From: Magnolia sinica
Lineage: Eukaryota > Streptophyta > Magnoliopsida > Magnoliales > Magnoliaceae
Direction of reading: 5' to 3'
DNA: 64,000 bases
Assembly (NCBI RefSeq): GCF_029962835.1
Contig: NC_080589.1
Span: 21,101,586-21,165,585 of the forward strand
The position numbers and the translations under genes were made by a program. The notes under the pieces were generated by a model. That model was not told the origin of the DNA and made no database searches. It worked only from the letters and a program-made list of their open reading frames with translations. Numbering within the stretch: position 1 is the stretch's first letter; each line of letters begins with the position of its first letter. Of this stretch, positions 22,401 through 37,278 are shown piece by piece.

Positions 22401-23030
22401 TTGCTGAGTGAATGGATGCTACGCGGGCACTTAAAAATTATATCTGTTGCAAACAACCCTTAAATTAAATTAAACTATATAGATATGGTCCCGGTGTAGA
22501 TCATCATTGACTAAAAATGTAAGAGACAACGGATACAACAGGTATGCTTAATCAACTAACCTGTCTTGGATACGGCAACTTAGAGACGGTAGGCTCCACA
22601 GTTTAGTTGGTATGATTTGAGTTAAGATATGCCACGTGTATAAGTTTTGAGTGTATGTGTATCAATAGTCGTACTCTGGCAGAGTATGAAATGACTCCCC
22701 CCTTCAAAACCAAACCCGGTAAGATCTGTCATGAAATGACTCTCCTACTCCAAGACATACCCGGTAAGAATTATTTGAAGTGTTTATAGCGATAAAATAA
22801 GTAAACAGGAAAAAAATAATTTAAAAAAATGAAGTACTTTTATATATCCTCAGCTGTTTCCGTGAGTGTTTAAAGAAGAAAAAACATCATGAATTACTTT
22901 CCTTTTCTCCATTTGAATTGGGTGGGGACTCCACGTAGCTTGGTGGTGTTGGGACCTAGCAGAATTTAGCTACACGCGGATTGAATGCGTGTCTGTCCTG
23001 AGGTCATAACAGGCTGGGGCTCTAATGGCC
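22401..23030. other. Intergenic spacer
   Basis: No gene seen. 'gtttagttggtatgatttga' near 22601 could be a degenerate Pol III box, but nothing else supports a SINE there. Confidence 0.3.
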
Positions 23031-23034
23031 CGCC

Positions 23035-23295
23035 ATGATTTATGTATTTATATGTGTCATTCATCCATTTTGCCATATTGTTTTAGGGTATAGTTTTTTT
23101 TTTTTTTTTTTAAAAAAAAGAACCAAGAGTAGATCCAAGGATTAAGTGGACCCCACCATAGGATGCAACAGTGATCATTCAAAACTTTCTAAGGGCTTAT
23201 AGTGATGTTTATTTGACATCCAACCTTTTCATAAGGTCACTTAGAAATCTAACGTTCCGAATGTACACTACTTGGATGAGTGGTTGATCTCCTAG
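23035..23295. repeat. Partial copy of dispersed module
   Basis: 'ggcccgccatgatttatgta', 'gtcattcatccattttgcca' and 'aagtggaccccaccatagga' mark the left half of the module. It is truncated before the tandem array. Confidence 0.45.
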
Positions 23296-23358
23296 CCTTT
23301 AATATATAGAAAACATCTTTCGATCATATTATTTAATGACGCAGATGATCTACTCATC

Positions 23359-24995
23359 AGTTGTGCAACCAATTTATATTAATCTTTGACAATTTTCATT
23401 ATAATTATCCATCTTCCATGTATAATTTTATCTAATTTACAAACAAGTATATATTTATGTCTAAAATTGCCCTGCCATGTTATGGTATGATGGAATGTAG
23501 CGTAACCGCAAAATTTGAAATTCTAAAATTTAATTTTAAAATACATGTTGAGATTTTCACCCATAGTAAATTTGTGCACACTAGCTCTTGGTGCACACCA
23601 TCTCTCTAAAATTTTATCTAACAAAAGGTAACTTCTACATGGAAAGGTAGCATTTTTCTAAGGGTACAGTAGATCATACTACATCATTTGATATGCTTGA
23701 TAGTTTTCATTCCTTGATTGCATTTTATATTGATTTAAACCATTCATATTTTCAATATCACTATACATAAGTTATATTTTTGTATCTTGCTTCATTGATG
23801 ATCCTAATTGTTAAATCTTAGATTTGAATATGAGTAATCAAATACTCACATAGAATTTTTGATTTAACAAATGTTTCTTACTATATATCACACAATATAG
23901 AATATCAAACATGAACGGTTCAGATCATTATTTACAATGCAATCCAAGGATAAAAAGTAGTCATTGCATTATATCAAAGCATAATTTCTCAAACAGTGAG
24001 TAACAAAGAAAAAAAGAGATATTACTCACAATAATGACAATAACTTCGGATCTAACTATTTTTTTTCCTCTTCTAAAAATTAATGTTTTTTTATTATTAT
24101 TTTAAGAACTCTTAAGTATGTATGTATTTATAATAATACTTATAGTTATCCAAAATTTACCTTGCATTTTCTAATTTTACTACCATACAAATTTTATTTA
24201 AGAATTATTAAAAAATTTTGATATTTATGGAGGTGGATTAGCTACTTACATAGAGGTTAGCCATTGATACAGAGGTTGATATTTACAGCTTATATTAGCT
24301 ATTGACATAGAGGTTGATATTTATGGACCTGGAGTAGCTGCTGACACAGAGGTTGATATTTACCGACTCATATCAGCTACTGACGTTGGACGTGGATTAG
24401 TTATTGACGGGAAGCAAATTGGCTAGTGTACCACACCCCACCAACTTAGCAGCTATGTTGATGTCACCAAGATCTATGGGTCCCATCATGAGATATGAGT
24501 TATATCCAAACCGTTCATCCACTTCGCGAGCTCGTCAAAAGGCTTGAGCCGAAATATAAGACAGATACAAAGATCAAGTGGACCACACTGTAAAAAAGCA
24601 ATGGGAGATTGAATGTCTACAATTGAAACACTTTTGGGGGGTCACGGTAATTTAGGATCAATATGATATTTGTTTTTCCTCTTCATCCATGTCTCTGTGA
24701 CCTTATGAACAGATTAATTAGATGGAATATAAACATTATGGTGGACCCTACAAATGTTTTGACAGTGAAAATTATTGTCCCACTGCTATTTGTGGTGTGG
24801 TCCACTTTAGCTTTGGATATGACTCATTTTTTAGAACAAGATCTAAAACGATCTCACCAAATAGATTAACGATGTGGATATAATAAATACATCATTATAG
24901 AGTCCACATAGCTTTCATTTCCTTTAAACAGTGTGTATAACTTGGAGCTGGATGAGCGTCAACGCTAGTCTTCACATGACACATACACACCAATT
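23359..24995 (+). repeat. Tandem array unit 1 (1,637 bp)
   Basis: First unit, the most diverged at its left edge ('atcagttgtgcaaccaattt'). The minisatellite is at about 24217-24415 and the module copy at about 24440-24960. Confidence 0.8.
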
Positions 24996-26757
<1,762 letters not shown>

Positions 26758-28439
26758 AGTTGGGCAATAATTTTATATTTAATCTTTGACAATTTTCTTT
26801 ATAACTATCCATTTTCCATGTACAATTTTGTTTGATTGACGAACAAGTACATATTTATGTCCAAAATTGTCATGCCATATTATGATAGGATGGAATCTAG
26901 CAGCATTGTAAAAAATTAAAATTCTAAAATTCAATTTTAAAATACATGTTGAGATTTTCACTTATAACAAATTTGTGCATGTTGTCTCTTGGTGCACACC
27001 ATTTCCCTAAAATTTTATCTAACAAAAGGCAATTTCCTCAAGTAAAGGTGACATTTTGCTAGGGGTACAGTGGAGTATACTACACCGTTTGGTATGCTTG
27101 TTGGTTTCCATTCCTTAATTGTATTTTAGATTAATGTGGATGGTTCATATTTTCAATAACACCATACGAAAGCTATATTTTTGTATCATGTTTCATTAAT
27201 GATCGTAATTGCTGAATCTTAGATTTGAATATGAGCAATCAAATATTCACATAAAATTTATGTTTTAACAAATGTTTCTTACCATAGCTCACACAACATA
27301 ATATAGAACATGAATGGTTCAAATCATCATTTACAATGAAATCCAAGAGTAAGAAGCAAACATTGTATTATATCGAGGCATACATTCTCAAATATCAAAG
27401 TAACAAAGGAAATAAAAAGAGATATAACTCACTTGCTGCATATATAAATATGCATAATAAGATAATGACACTCTAACTATTTTTTTTCATCTTCTATCAA
27501 TGAATGCTTTTTTGTTTGATTGTAAGAACTCTTAAGTATGTATATGTTTATAACGATACTTATAATTATCCAAAATTTACCTTAAATTTTCTAATTTTAC
27601 TACCTATATAAATTTTATTTAAGAATTATTAAAATTTTAGATATTTACAGACATGAATTAGCTACTAATGTAGAGGTTAGTGACTGATGCAAAGGTTGAT
27701 ATTTACAACCTGGATTAGCAACTGATGCAAAGGTTGATATTTACAACCTGGATTGGCGACTGATGTAGAGGTTGATATTTATGGACCTAGATGAGTTACT
27801 GACGTAGAGATTGATATTTACCGACCTGTATTGGCTACTAATGTTGGACGTGGATTAGCTACTGACGGGAAGCGGATTGGCTGGTGTACCACACACCATC
27901 AACCTGGCTGGTGTGTTGACATCACCAAGTTATGTGGGTCCCATCATGAGATATGAATTATATCTAAATCGTTCATCCACATGTTGAGCTTGTCATAAGA
28001 CTTAAGTTAAAAAATAAGACAGATACAAAGATCAAGTGGACCACACTGTAAAAAGCATTGGGGATTGAACGTCTACCATTGAAATCCTTTTTGAGGGTCA
28101 CAGTAATTTAGGATCAATATGATCTTTGTTGTTCCCCTTCATTCAAGTCTGTGTGACCTCATGAATAAATTGGATGGAAAATAAACGTTATCATGGGCTC
28201 TACAAATGATTTAGCGATGAAATATATTGACCCATTGCTATTTGTGGGGTGGTCCTCTTGAGCTTTGAATATGACTCATTCTTGAGACCAATATCTAAAA
28301 TGATTTCACCAAATGGATGAACGGTGTGGATATAATAAATACATCATTATGGAGCCCATGTAGCTTTGATCTCCTTTAAACTGTGCGTACGATTCGGAGT
28401 TCAAGGAGCATCAGTGCTTGTCTTCTACCCAGACAAGCT
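26758..28439 (+). repeat. Tandem array unit 3 (1,682 bp)
   Basis: Same order as the other units. The minisatellite at 27635-27880 has one extra repeat ('gatgcaaaggttgatattta' twice). The module copy is at about 27905-28410. Confidence 0.8.
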
Positions 28440-30260
28440 AGTTGGATAACAATTTTATATTTAATCTTTGACAATTTTGTTTATAACTATCCATCTTCAT
28501 GGATAATTTTGTCTGATTGACAAACAAATACAGCTTTATGTCCAAAATTGTAATGCCGTATAATAGTAGGATGAAATCTAGCAGCATTGCAAAATTTGAA
28601 ATTCTAAAACATGTTGAGACTTTCACCCATAGCAAATTGTGCACGCTGACTCTTGGTGCACACCATCTCCCTAAAATTTTATCTAGCAAAAGCCCACTTT
28701 CACAAGTAAAGGTAGCATTTTACTAGGGGTACAATGGACCATATTGCACTATTTGGTATGCTTGTTGGGTTCCATTCGTTGATTACATTTTAGATTGATT
28801 TGAACTGTTCATATTTTCAATAAAAACATACAAAAGCTATAATTTTGTATCATGCTTCATTGATGATCCTAACTGTTGAATCTTAGATTTGAATATGAGC
28901 AATCAAATATTCACATAGAATTTCTTGTTCAACAAATGTTTCTTACCAAAGCTCGCAAAGCATAGAATATAGAACATAAAGGGTTCAAATCATCATTTAC
29001 AATGCAAACCAAGGGTAAAAAGCAGCCACTGTATTATATCGAGGCATACATTCCTAAACAGCAAAGTAACAAAGAAAAAAATAGAGATATAACTTATTTG
29101 TTATACATATAAATATGTATAATAAGATAATGACAACTATTTCCACTCTAACCATCTTTTTTCCTCTTCTATCAATGAATGTTTTTTTGTTTGATTATAA
29201 GAACTCTTAAGTATAAATGTATTTATAATGATACTTATAGTTATCTAAAATTTACTTATAATTTCTAATTTTACTACCCATACAAATTCTATTTAAGAAT
29301 TATTAAAAAATTTGATATTTACTGGCGTAGATTAGCTATTGACGTAGAGGTTAGCTACTGATGCAGAGATTGATCTTTACTACGTGAAATAGCTACTGAT
29401 ACAGAGCTTAATATTTACGGACCTGGATTAGTCGTTGACGCAAAGGTTGATATTTATTGAACCGTATTACCTATCGCAGGAGGTGGATTAGCTACTGACG
29501 AGAAGCAGATTGGCTGGTGAACCACACACCACCGACTTAGTTGTTGTGTTGATGTCACCAAGTATTGTGGGTCCCATCATGAGATAAGAGTTATATCCAA
29601 ATCGTTCATCCACTTGGTGTTCTCGTGGTAAGGCTTGAGCCAAAAAACAAAGATTAAGTGGACCACATTATAAAAAGTAGTAGGAGATTGAACATCAACC
29701 ATTGAAACCCTTTTGGGGGATCACAGTAATTTAGGATCAATATAATATTTGTTTTCACTCTTCATCCAGGTCTGTGTGACCTTATGAATAGATTGGATTG
29801 AAAATAAATGTTATTGTGGGCCCTATAAATGATTTAATGATGAAATTTATTAACTCATCACTATTTGTGGGGTGGTCATCTTGAGCTTTGGATATGACTC
29901 ATTCTTGAGACCAGTAAATTAGGATCAATATAATATTTGTTTTCCCTCTTCATCCAGGTCTGTGTGACCTTATGAATAGATTGGATTGAAAATAAAGGTT
30001 ATTGTGGGCCCTATAAATGATTTAACGATGAAATTTATTAACTCATCACTATTTGTGGGGTGGTCATCTTGAGCTTTGGATATGACTCATTCTTAAGACT
30101 AAGATCTAAAACGATCTCGCCAAATGGATGAATGGTGTGGATATAATAAATACATCATTATGAAGCCCGTGTAGCTTTGATCTCATTTAAACCATGCGTA
30201 TAACTCAGAGCTCAAGGAGCATCAACGCTCATCTTCCCACGACATGTATCCATGCCAACT
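28440..30260 (+). repeat. Tandem array unit 4 (1,821 bp)
   Basis: The longest unit because of a 188-bp internal duplication within its module copy (29724-30099). The minisatellite is at about 29305-29510. Confidence 0.8.
29724..30099. repeat. 188-bp tandem duplication inside array unit 4
   Basis: 'cagtaatttaggatcaatat' at 29724 recurs as 'cagtaaattaggatcaatat' at 29912, and the two 188-bp stretches are nearly identical throughout. Younger than the array itself. Confidence 0.9.
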
Positions 30261-30980
30261 AGTTGGGAAAAAAAATTTATAACTATCCATCTTCCATATA
30301 CAATTTTGTCTGATTAATAGATAAGTACATATTTATTTTCAGAATTGTCATGCCATATTATGGTAGAATGGAATCTAGCAGAATAGCAAAATTAAAAATT
30401 CTAAAATTCAATTTTAAAATACATGTTGACATTTTTCACCCATAGAAAATTTGTGTACGCTTACTGTAGGTGTATACCATCTCCCTAAAATTTTATCTAA
30501 CAAAAGCCGACTTGCACAAGTATAGGTAGCATTTTGCTAGGGGTATGGTGGACCATACTACATTGTTTGGTGTGCTTGTTTGTTTCCATTCCTATATTGT
30601 ATTTTAAATTGATGTGAACCATTCATATTTTCATTAACACCATATGAAAGTTATATTTTTGTATCATTCTTCATTGATGATCCTTACTGTTGAATCTTAT
30701 ATTTGAATCTTATATTTGAATATGAGCAATCAAATATTCGCATAGAATTTCTGTTTCAATAAATGTTTCTTACCATAGCTCGCACAACATAGAATATAGA
30801 CTATGAATGGTTCATATCATCATTTACAATGCAATCCAAGGGTAAAAAGCAACCACAGTATTATATTGAGGCATACATTCTCTAACAACAATGTAACAAA
30901 AAAAAGAGACAGATATAACTCACTCGCTGCACACATAAATATGCATAATAAGATAATGACAACAACTTCGGCTCTAACCA
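30261..30980 (+). repeat. Tandem array unit 5, partial (720 bp)
   Basis: Follows unit order to 'aacttcggctctaaccat' and then stops. The next bases are LRR pseudogene sequence. The minisatellite and module parts are missing. Confidence 0.8.
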
Positions 30981-31776
30981 TTGAACAACCAATCTGGAAT
31001 TCTCGGCCCAAGAAAATTCCTGGAGAGATTAAGGACCGAAAGGGATGTGAAATTAATATATGGAAGAGAAATAGTCATGTTAAAAAGTTCACAATGGGAG
31101 AGGCGTAGCTCGGAGAGAGAAGGGAGCATATTAATGACCCGTAACTAATCATGTGACTGACTGGGATTTAATATTCCCATATCAAGGTGTTGCAGAGAAG
31201 AAAGCTGAGAAAGCCAATGGAGGATATCAACTTCCAGAGTACACCAATAAAGATCGAGGTAAGCCGGGCTAGAGAAATTACCGAGATGATGGGGAATCAT
31301 TCCACCAAAGAATGAATTTGAGAGGTTAAGATATGTAAGTTTCTTGAATGAGCTAATGAATTTCGAGATGGGTTTGAATCTAAAATTATTTCAGCTTAGG
31401 TCTAAGTAATTCAAATGATTCAACTCAAGTAAAAAAGAATTTATCTTACTAGACAAGGACAACTTGTATGGAAATTGATAATAGGTTCCATTAATTGAAG
31501 TGAAGTGTAAGAGGAGGTTTCAGAGGTTAAACTTAATGATATGCCATGTTCTATTGTTACGGCCCACTCTGCTCCAACTGCAGCAATCATGGCCTACCCA
31601 AGAAGAGAGTTGATTCATTAGATCTACAAGGCCTTGTTTGAACTTGAGGAGGGCTTCTCTCTCCCTTTCTTCGCTACCTTCACATCTCCATTATAAGAAG
31701 TGGATTGAATGGTTTCAGCTCTTAGAAACACAAGAACTGAAATAAACAGAACTCTCACTAACCCATCCATTATCAT
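30978..31776 (-). pseudogene. LRR receptor-like protein (RLP/EIX-type) 5' fragment, broken
   Basis: Read on the - strand from ATG at 31776 it gives a signal peptide (MIMDGLVRVLFISVLVFLRA). After a frameshift comes the LRR N-cap with REALLKFKQGLVDLMNQ and SWVGHDCCSWSRV. Leucine-rich repeats follow, with LNYLDLSxNNFRFKPI, KLTYLNLSNSFFGGMIP, SSLQHLDM, LPSLSELRLSHCELF and LSVLNLSRNFLGPRIPDW. Several stops and frameshifts are present. Family members are cell-surface immune or developmental receptors of 700-1000 residues; only about 260 codons remain. The fragment is cut exactly where the tandem array begins (about 30980). I found no LRR continuation on the far side of the array. Confidence 0.8.
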
Positions 31777-32157
31777 AAAACATCAAAGACTTTCCCAAGT
31801 ATGCCAGGGAGCTTATTAATCTCTTTATATAAGAGAGATGAGCAAGGAAATGTCCAAGGAATGGATGCTCGAGAGAGAAGAGAGAGACCATGTGAGAAGT
31901 ACATCAGACTTTTCAATAGAAGACGACTGATTAACCACAAGGAATGGTAGTTAGTACCCAGACACTTAGGGGTATTTAGATCGTAAGTAGTGTAGATAGG
32001 CTACTTATGATATAAGTAGCTTATCTTGATTTCTACTTAATCAAAAGATAAGTATCTTTGGTAAACAATATTTTTATCATCAAAAAAGTATAAAAGCTTA
32101 TTTGGTTTCTAAATAAATAATTATCTGGAAAGTATGTTTGGTCCCCCTCACATCCAC
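31777..32157. other. Spacer upstream of the LRR pseudogene
   Basis: No TATA box or gene that I can support. 'gaagtagtgtag...ctacttatgatataagtagctt' phrases near 31983-32040 form short inverted repeats and may be a MITE remnant. Confidence 0.3.
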
Positions 32158-32270
32158 CATCCATCATGTGGGGCCAACCTTTGATGTGGATCATTCATTA
32201 TGTGGGCCCCACCTTTGATGTGGACCATACATCATACAGGGCCCACCTTAGTTGTGGGTCATTCATTATT
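32158..32270. repeat. Short tandem repeat of TGGGGCCCACCTTTGATGTGG type
   Basis: Three copies of a unit of about 34-36 bp ('ccaacctttgatgtggatca', 'cccacctttgatgtggacca', 'cccaccttagttgtgggtca'). Confidence 0.6.
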
Positions 32271-32300
32271 AGGGTATGATACTCAACCCGACACTCACCC

Positions 32301-32434
32301 ATTTGCTGGCACAGGGAATGACCGAAGGTAGTGAAATGATGATAATTATATCTCTTAACGAGGTAACTATTTGAAAAACAGTTTAAAAAAGGCACCAGAA
32401 TACTAATTGCATATTAATTAAGTAGTTCGTTGCA
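32301..32434 (+). repeat. 134-bp dispersed repeat, copy A
   Basis: Runs from 'atttgctggcacagggaatg' to 'attaagtagttcgttgca'. It matches 38518-38652 in the same orientation with few changes. Confidence 0.75.
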
Positions 32435-32639
32435 AATTTTCCTTTATTATATTTCAACACTTGTTAATCTTTATTAACTACCCATTTGTTTTTCCAATGG
32501 GGTGTTGATTTTTTAGCATGACAATTCTAAATCCCATAATTTTGTTGAGATTTCAAAACATATTAAAAGGATGTATTTGAAATACCTTCAATTCCATTTA
32601 CCTCTAAACCCAAGGCTACCATCAAATCCGAGGTGTCAA

Positions 32640-32780
32640 ATGGGGTGTAGGGATTTCTAAATTGCGGTAAATTTGAGTAATTAGGAGTAAATTGAGGTAA
32701 TTGAGAGTAAATGGAGTTAAATTTGGGTGATTAGGAGTAAATCGAGGTAAATTTGGGTGATTAGGAGTAAATGAGGGTAG
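32640..32780. repeat. Minisatellite (aaatttgggtgattaggagt type)
   Basis: Repeats of about 30 bp built from 'gattaggagtaaatcgaggt' and variants. It is the insertion site of the 4.5-kb LTR-like block; similar 'gtaaatgggg' sequence resumes after 37279. Confidence 0.7.
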
Positions 32781-32785
32781 ACTAG
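32781..32785. repeat. 5-bp target site duplication, left (actag)
   Basis: 'actag' immediately before TGTCACGCC, repeated at 37274-37278 after TCTCACA. Confidence 0.75.
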
Positions 32786-35700
32786 TGTCACGCCCCAGAC
32801 TTGGTAACCGGACTTACAAGGAACCCAATGGCCGGTTCTGGCCGCAACAGCCTCCATAGTACCCCATTCTTAGCTCCTAAGATAGGTTCCGATCCTGGGA
32901 TCCTACAAGGAGGATTTTCATAACAGTATAATTATTTTCAATACAAGCATACCCAAGATCACAGCAAGTATATCTGAGAATAACAAAGGCACACATCGCA
33001 AAATCCACTAAAATTTGAACTTTTACCATCATCCAAAAGGTCCAAAAGGATATACATGAGAATGAAAGGAAAAGAGAGAGAAATCAGCAACACTGGAGTC
33101 CTCACTGCTCAACTTTACTTCCCGCTCTGCTGCTACGGCGCCTCCCTAGAATCTCCTACACGCATCAATCGTGCATAAGCTTATAGAAGCTTAGAGGGTG
33201 GTGTAAGTGTGTGACAATAGTGCACAGAAGAATAGTAGGAGGTATAAGGAGAGAAGCATGATCAATGTGCATATCACTAGCCTTACCAAGGCTTACCATG
33301 AATGTGATGCAATGAGTAATGGGTGCCATACCAAGGCAATGCATGGAGGGGCTTGTACAGCCAATGCTAATGCGGTGCAAGTAATGTCAATGCTCATATC
33401 CAAACCATAAGTCAAGTACATTTCCAATCATAAGGAAATCACCGGGGTCCATTACACTGCTGAATGATTGCCGCTCTGCAGACCCCGCACAGTTAAACGA
33501 GCGTAAGAGACCTCACTACCCGCCTGTGGACAGTCAATCACCAACAAGGCCTGACGGTAGCGGACCCATTTACGAGCTGATCAGACTCAGCCTAGCAATG
33601 CCTCCTCACACCAGGCAGGTAAGGCCACACCCCTATCCAACCGACTACACGACAGTGGGAGCCGCGGCCTAACAGTATAAGGCCCTCGTGCGTTCATATA
33701 TTCCACCCGGTCACGGCGTTGGAGCAGATCCTTGGTACCATGGAAGTTTTGAGAATTTCACCCATGGGCATCCTATGCGCCCGGTATGCTCAACTAATAT
33801 TTTCGGCGTCCACACATACGGCCATCCACGAATACCCCTGTGGAGGCAAGGCCCTGATGAAGTAAGGGCGGATATCCACAAGCTATGCAATGTCAGATGC
33901 ATGAATGACACAATCACCCATGCATCAATTCCAAGCATCCATCTCTCGGGGAGATACCAACATGTCCTACACAACGACACAGTCATGGCCAATCATACCT
34001 CAACCAAGCATGCATATGATGCGTATGGGAGTGGGCCATGAAGATGAATAGGGTTGCCAATGAGGTGAAAATGAACTCTCTACCTAACCGTGAAGGGTAT
34101 AAGTACTTAACCAATTCCTCATAAGGAATACAACCTCTAGTGGGGGCCCATATACCTAGGGTAGCCCACGAGACTAAGGAGAACAATGGTATAGGCCTAA
34201 ATAGATGAAACGAGCCTAGCAAGGGTCTATGGTGGGCCTTTAACCACCTATAGAAGCCCATGGGCCTACCTTAGGGCCACCAATGTGGACATCCAACCAC
34301 AATTGGTCCCCAAGAGGTAACCCATCTCTAATTGATCATGGATCAAGGCCCTAGGCCTACGCAACATCAGAAATAAGAAACGGGCAGCCATAATCATACC
34401 ACAAATACTCATGTTGGGCTTCAGAAAGACGTCCCAAGGCCTATCTACAACATGGGTCCAAGGGACACACATAGCCCAACTCATATATACCGCTATGAGC
34501 CCATAGGGGAAAGGTTAGGGCCCAACATAAAGGCCACTAATCCCATATATTGTGGTGGCCTAGTGGGCAGCCCGTTGCTCAAACCACATGGGCAAATGTC
34601 ATGCTCTTAGTCAAGTAAGTTGGGCCTACAACCCGGCCCAAGTATTAAAGTTGATTTGGTGGGCAACCAAGGGCCCATCTACTTGTGTAATCCGGCCCAC
34701 TAACCCAACACAATAGTATGGTAAAAATGGCCCAAGAGTTCAATGGGCCTATCTGGAAAGTTCTAGCCCAATTGGGCCTAAAGAGTTCAACAACCAGCTA
34801 CATTCATGGACCCGATTAAATTCAACTGTGGTGGGCCTCAAAAGTGCATTTATCAAGCCTAACATTTAAGGAACCAAAGGTATAAATTATTCTCTCTATG
34901 ATCTTCACAATGTGGTGGGCCCCACTCCTCAAAATTTCAGCCCAAAGGCCAATCATAATTATAACAAGTTGCTGAATTTTTAACCCAACAGGTTTATGGG
35001 CTTATTAGAGTCCAGTAATTATTTCATTTGATTAGGACATCACCCCAAGTGGTCCAGCTATCAAGTCAGAGGGCCCCACCATATAGGGTTACATCATATG
35101 ACACAAGGGAGTAGGTGGGCCACACTGCTAGACCAAAGTCCAGCAGGTAGCCCACATGGGGCGTCCCATATGGGCCTGGGTATTTGGCCCAAACTGACCC
35201 AAATTTGCAGGCGGCACCACAGTTAACTCGAATGTCCGTTGGGCCTAAAATTTTGCAGAGTAACACTTCTATAGGTGGGTCACACCCCCACAAAATTTTA
35301 GAATTTTTGGACACTTAAAACTATTTTAATTTATTTAAATGAAACAGACTGTCCAGAAAATCAGACTGATCTGGACACCCTATTGTAATGGGCCGGTCCA
35401 GCCACCACCATGGTGTGTATAGGTGTCCATTGGCCCCCAAATTTTGTAGGTGGGTCCTACCATGAGTGGAACACCTCTCTGCAAAATTTTATGATTTTTG
35501 GATACTCATAAATAATTTAATTAAATTAGGAATTTCAATCTGTCCAGTAAGAAATGTTGTTGTCCATGCATTGTTTACCCAATAAGGTGGGCCCAACCTT
35601 CATCCAAGAGGGGGAAAATGGAGGTTTAGCATTTTCTTCATAAAATAAAGTAAAGTGAGGTCCATAAAAGTGGCCCATCCCTCAGAGAAACCAAGATAAA

Positions 35701-37273
35701 GTGTATGTTTTCCCTCCATACATGTGGGCTGGACAACCCAACAAAGTGGACTGCCCACTCCTACGGGCCTCCTTTTTGGGTACCATTTCATGGGCCATCT
35801 GAGGTATGAACCATCACACCTCACAGTGGGGTCCACACCTTCTCATTACACCCCATAATTATAAAGAAAATAATGGCAATCATGATCCAAAAATCCATGC
35901 CAAAGATTGAACATGACAGTCCATGCAACAGTCCAGGTTTTTGGACAGCAATACATGGCTGGACACATCAGCCTATATCTCAATAATCTCAGCCATAAAA
36001 AGGGTGTGTGGCCTTCCTCAGTGGGCCCCACATAAGTCCAAATCACATACTAGGACTAGGACACTTGCATGCATTGATTAAGGTGTCCAATGATCATGGA
36101 GTTGGGTGGTAAGGGCATCCCACCTTGCTGGATTTTTATTTTTATTTATTTTGGGACATCCAAGGCCCACTAAATGGGCCACACACACATTATCATCCAT
36201 ACATCAGAGAAAAGAGAAGAAGAAAAGAGAGTAATCCGGCCATGGGGGTAGGGCCCCGCCACTAATGGGCCCTCCCAAGAGTGAATCATACCCATACAAC
36301 TACATTGATTGTACATGCAACATAAAATCACTACATGCATGATATATAATTGCTATGGATGGTTGGGATGTCATCCCAACATGATCCTTAGGGTCTAGAT
36401 GACCTTAAGATGGAGTGGATCATTAAATACATCATGATGGGGTCCATGGAGAATGGCCTCATCATGGATCATGACATGCATGTAGGATGGGCCAAAGGGC
36501 CACATCCATGGGATCAAATGGGATCTCCACCATGGATTGGTGGGTCCCATATGATCCATCTAGGAAGAAAAATAAGATCAAAGGGTAGAAAAGAAGATCA
36601 GCAATTATAATCACCCACCTTAATGGATCCCACTCCAAGCTTACATCAATCTTCTCTTCATGCTCCAAGGGACATGTTTCAATGGGTGAGATGGATTGTT
36701 GAAGGTTAGATGGGAGGGGATTTGAGGGAGAAGGGGCTGGAGAAGAGAGGAAGATGGAAGGGAAGTTGCTAGGGAAGAAGAGAAGAGAGAGAGAGAAATG
36801 AGAGGGAAAGAGAGAGAGAGAGAGAGACTTTTAAGGCTTGTAATGATGAGCTCTCTCTCTCCTAGGCAATGATGGTGGCCTATGGTGATATAAACAAGGC
36901 TTAGGGTCATAGCCTTTCTAGAAATCTCAGCCTAGGGTGAAATGATGGCATGAAAAAATGTGCAACCCATGGTGGGGTCCACCAATCATGCAATCAATGG
37001 CCCATATCGATCAATGATCATAACTTGAGATGTACATATCGGATTAACGCACGGGACGCGGCGTTGGAATCGCGTCGACGAAATGGACGCAATGACATAG
37101 GTCTCAAGTCAACCCGAGTCGGGTTTACATGACCGAACTCAAGGGTATCCGCAAACACTATCCGAAGGTCGCGGGTCACCGAAATTTGACCGGTAGGACC
37201 GCGGGACCAAAATGAACAAAATGCATACTTACACACACACATGCACACAAGAGAACTCGGGTCAGGTCTCACA
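32786..37273 (+). mobile_element. Giant solo LTR (4,488 bp), probably Ty3/gypsy
   Basis: The block begins TGTCACGCCCC and ends GTCTCACA, the TGT...ACA termini of an LTR, and is flanked by a perfect 5-bp duplication (actag). Neither end sequence recurs inside, and there is no PBS, PPT or pol domain, so it reads as one LTR left by recombination rather than a full element. LTRs of several kb are known in some Ty3/gypsy (Tekay-like) lineages; that assignment is inference. The body is rich in 'tgggcc' and 'gtgggcccc' phrases. The 3' part has a weak TATA (36889-36896), a GA-rich zone (36700-36830) and a GC-rich, CpG-rich tail (37040-37210). Open frames inside are short and unrecognised. Confidence 0.7.
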
Positions 37274-37278
37274 ACTAG

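Noticed and set aside
33688-34041. 117-codon frame inside the giant LTR block
   Set aside because: No recognisable domain; surrounded by non-coding LTR sequence rich in tgggcc phrases.
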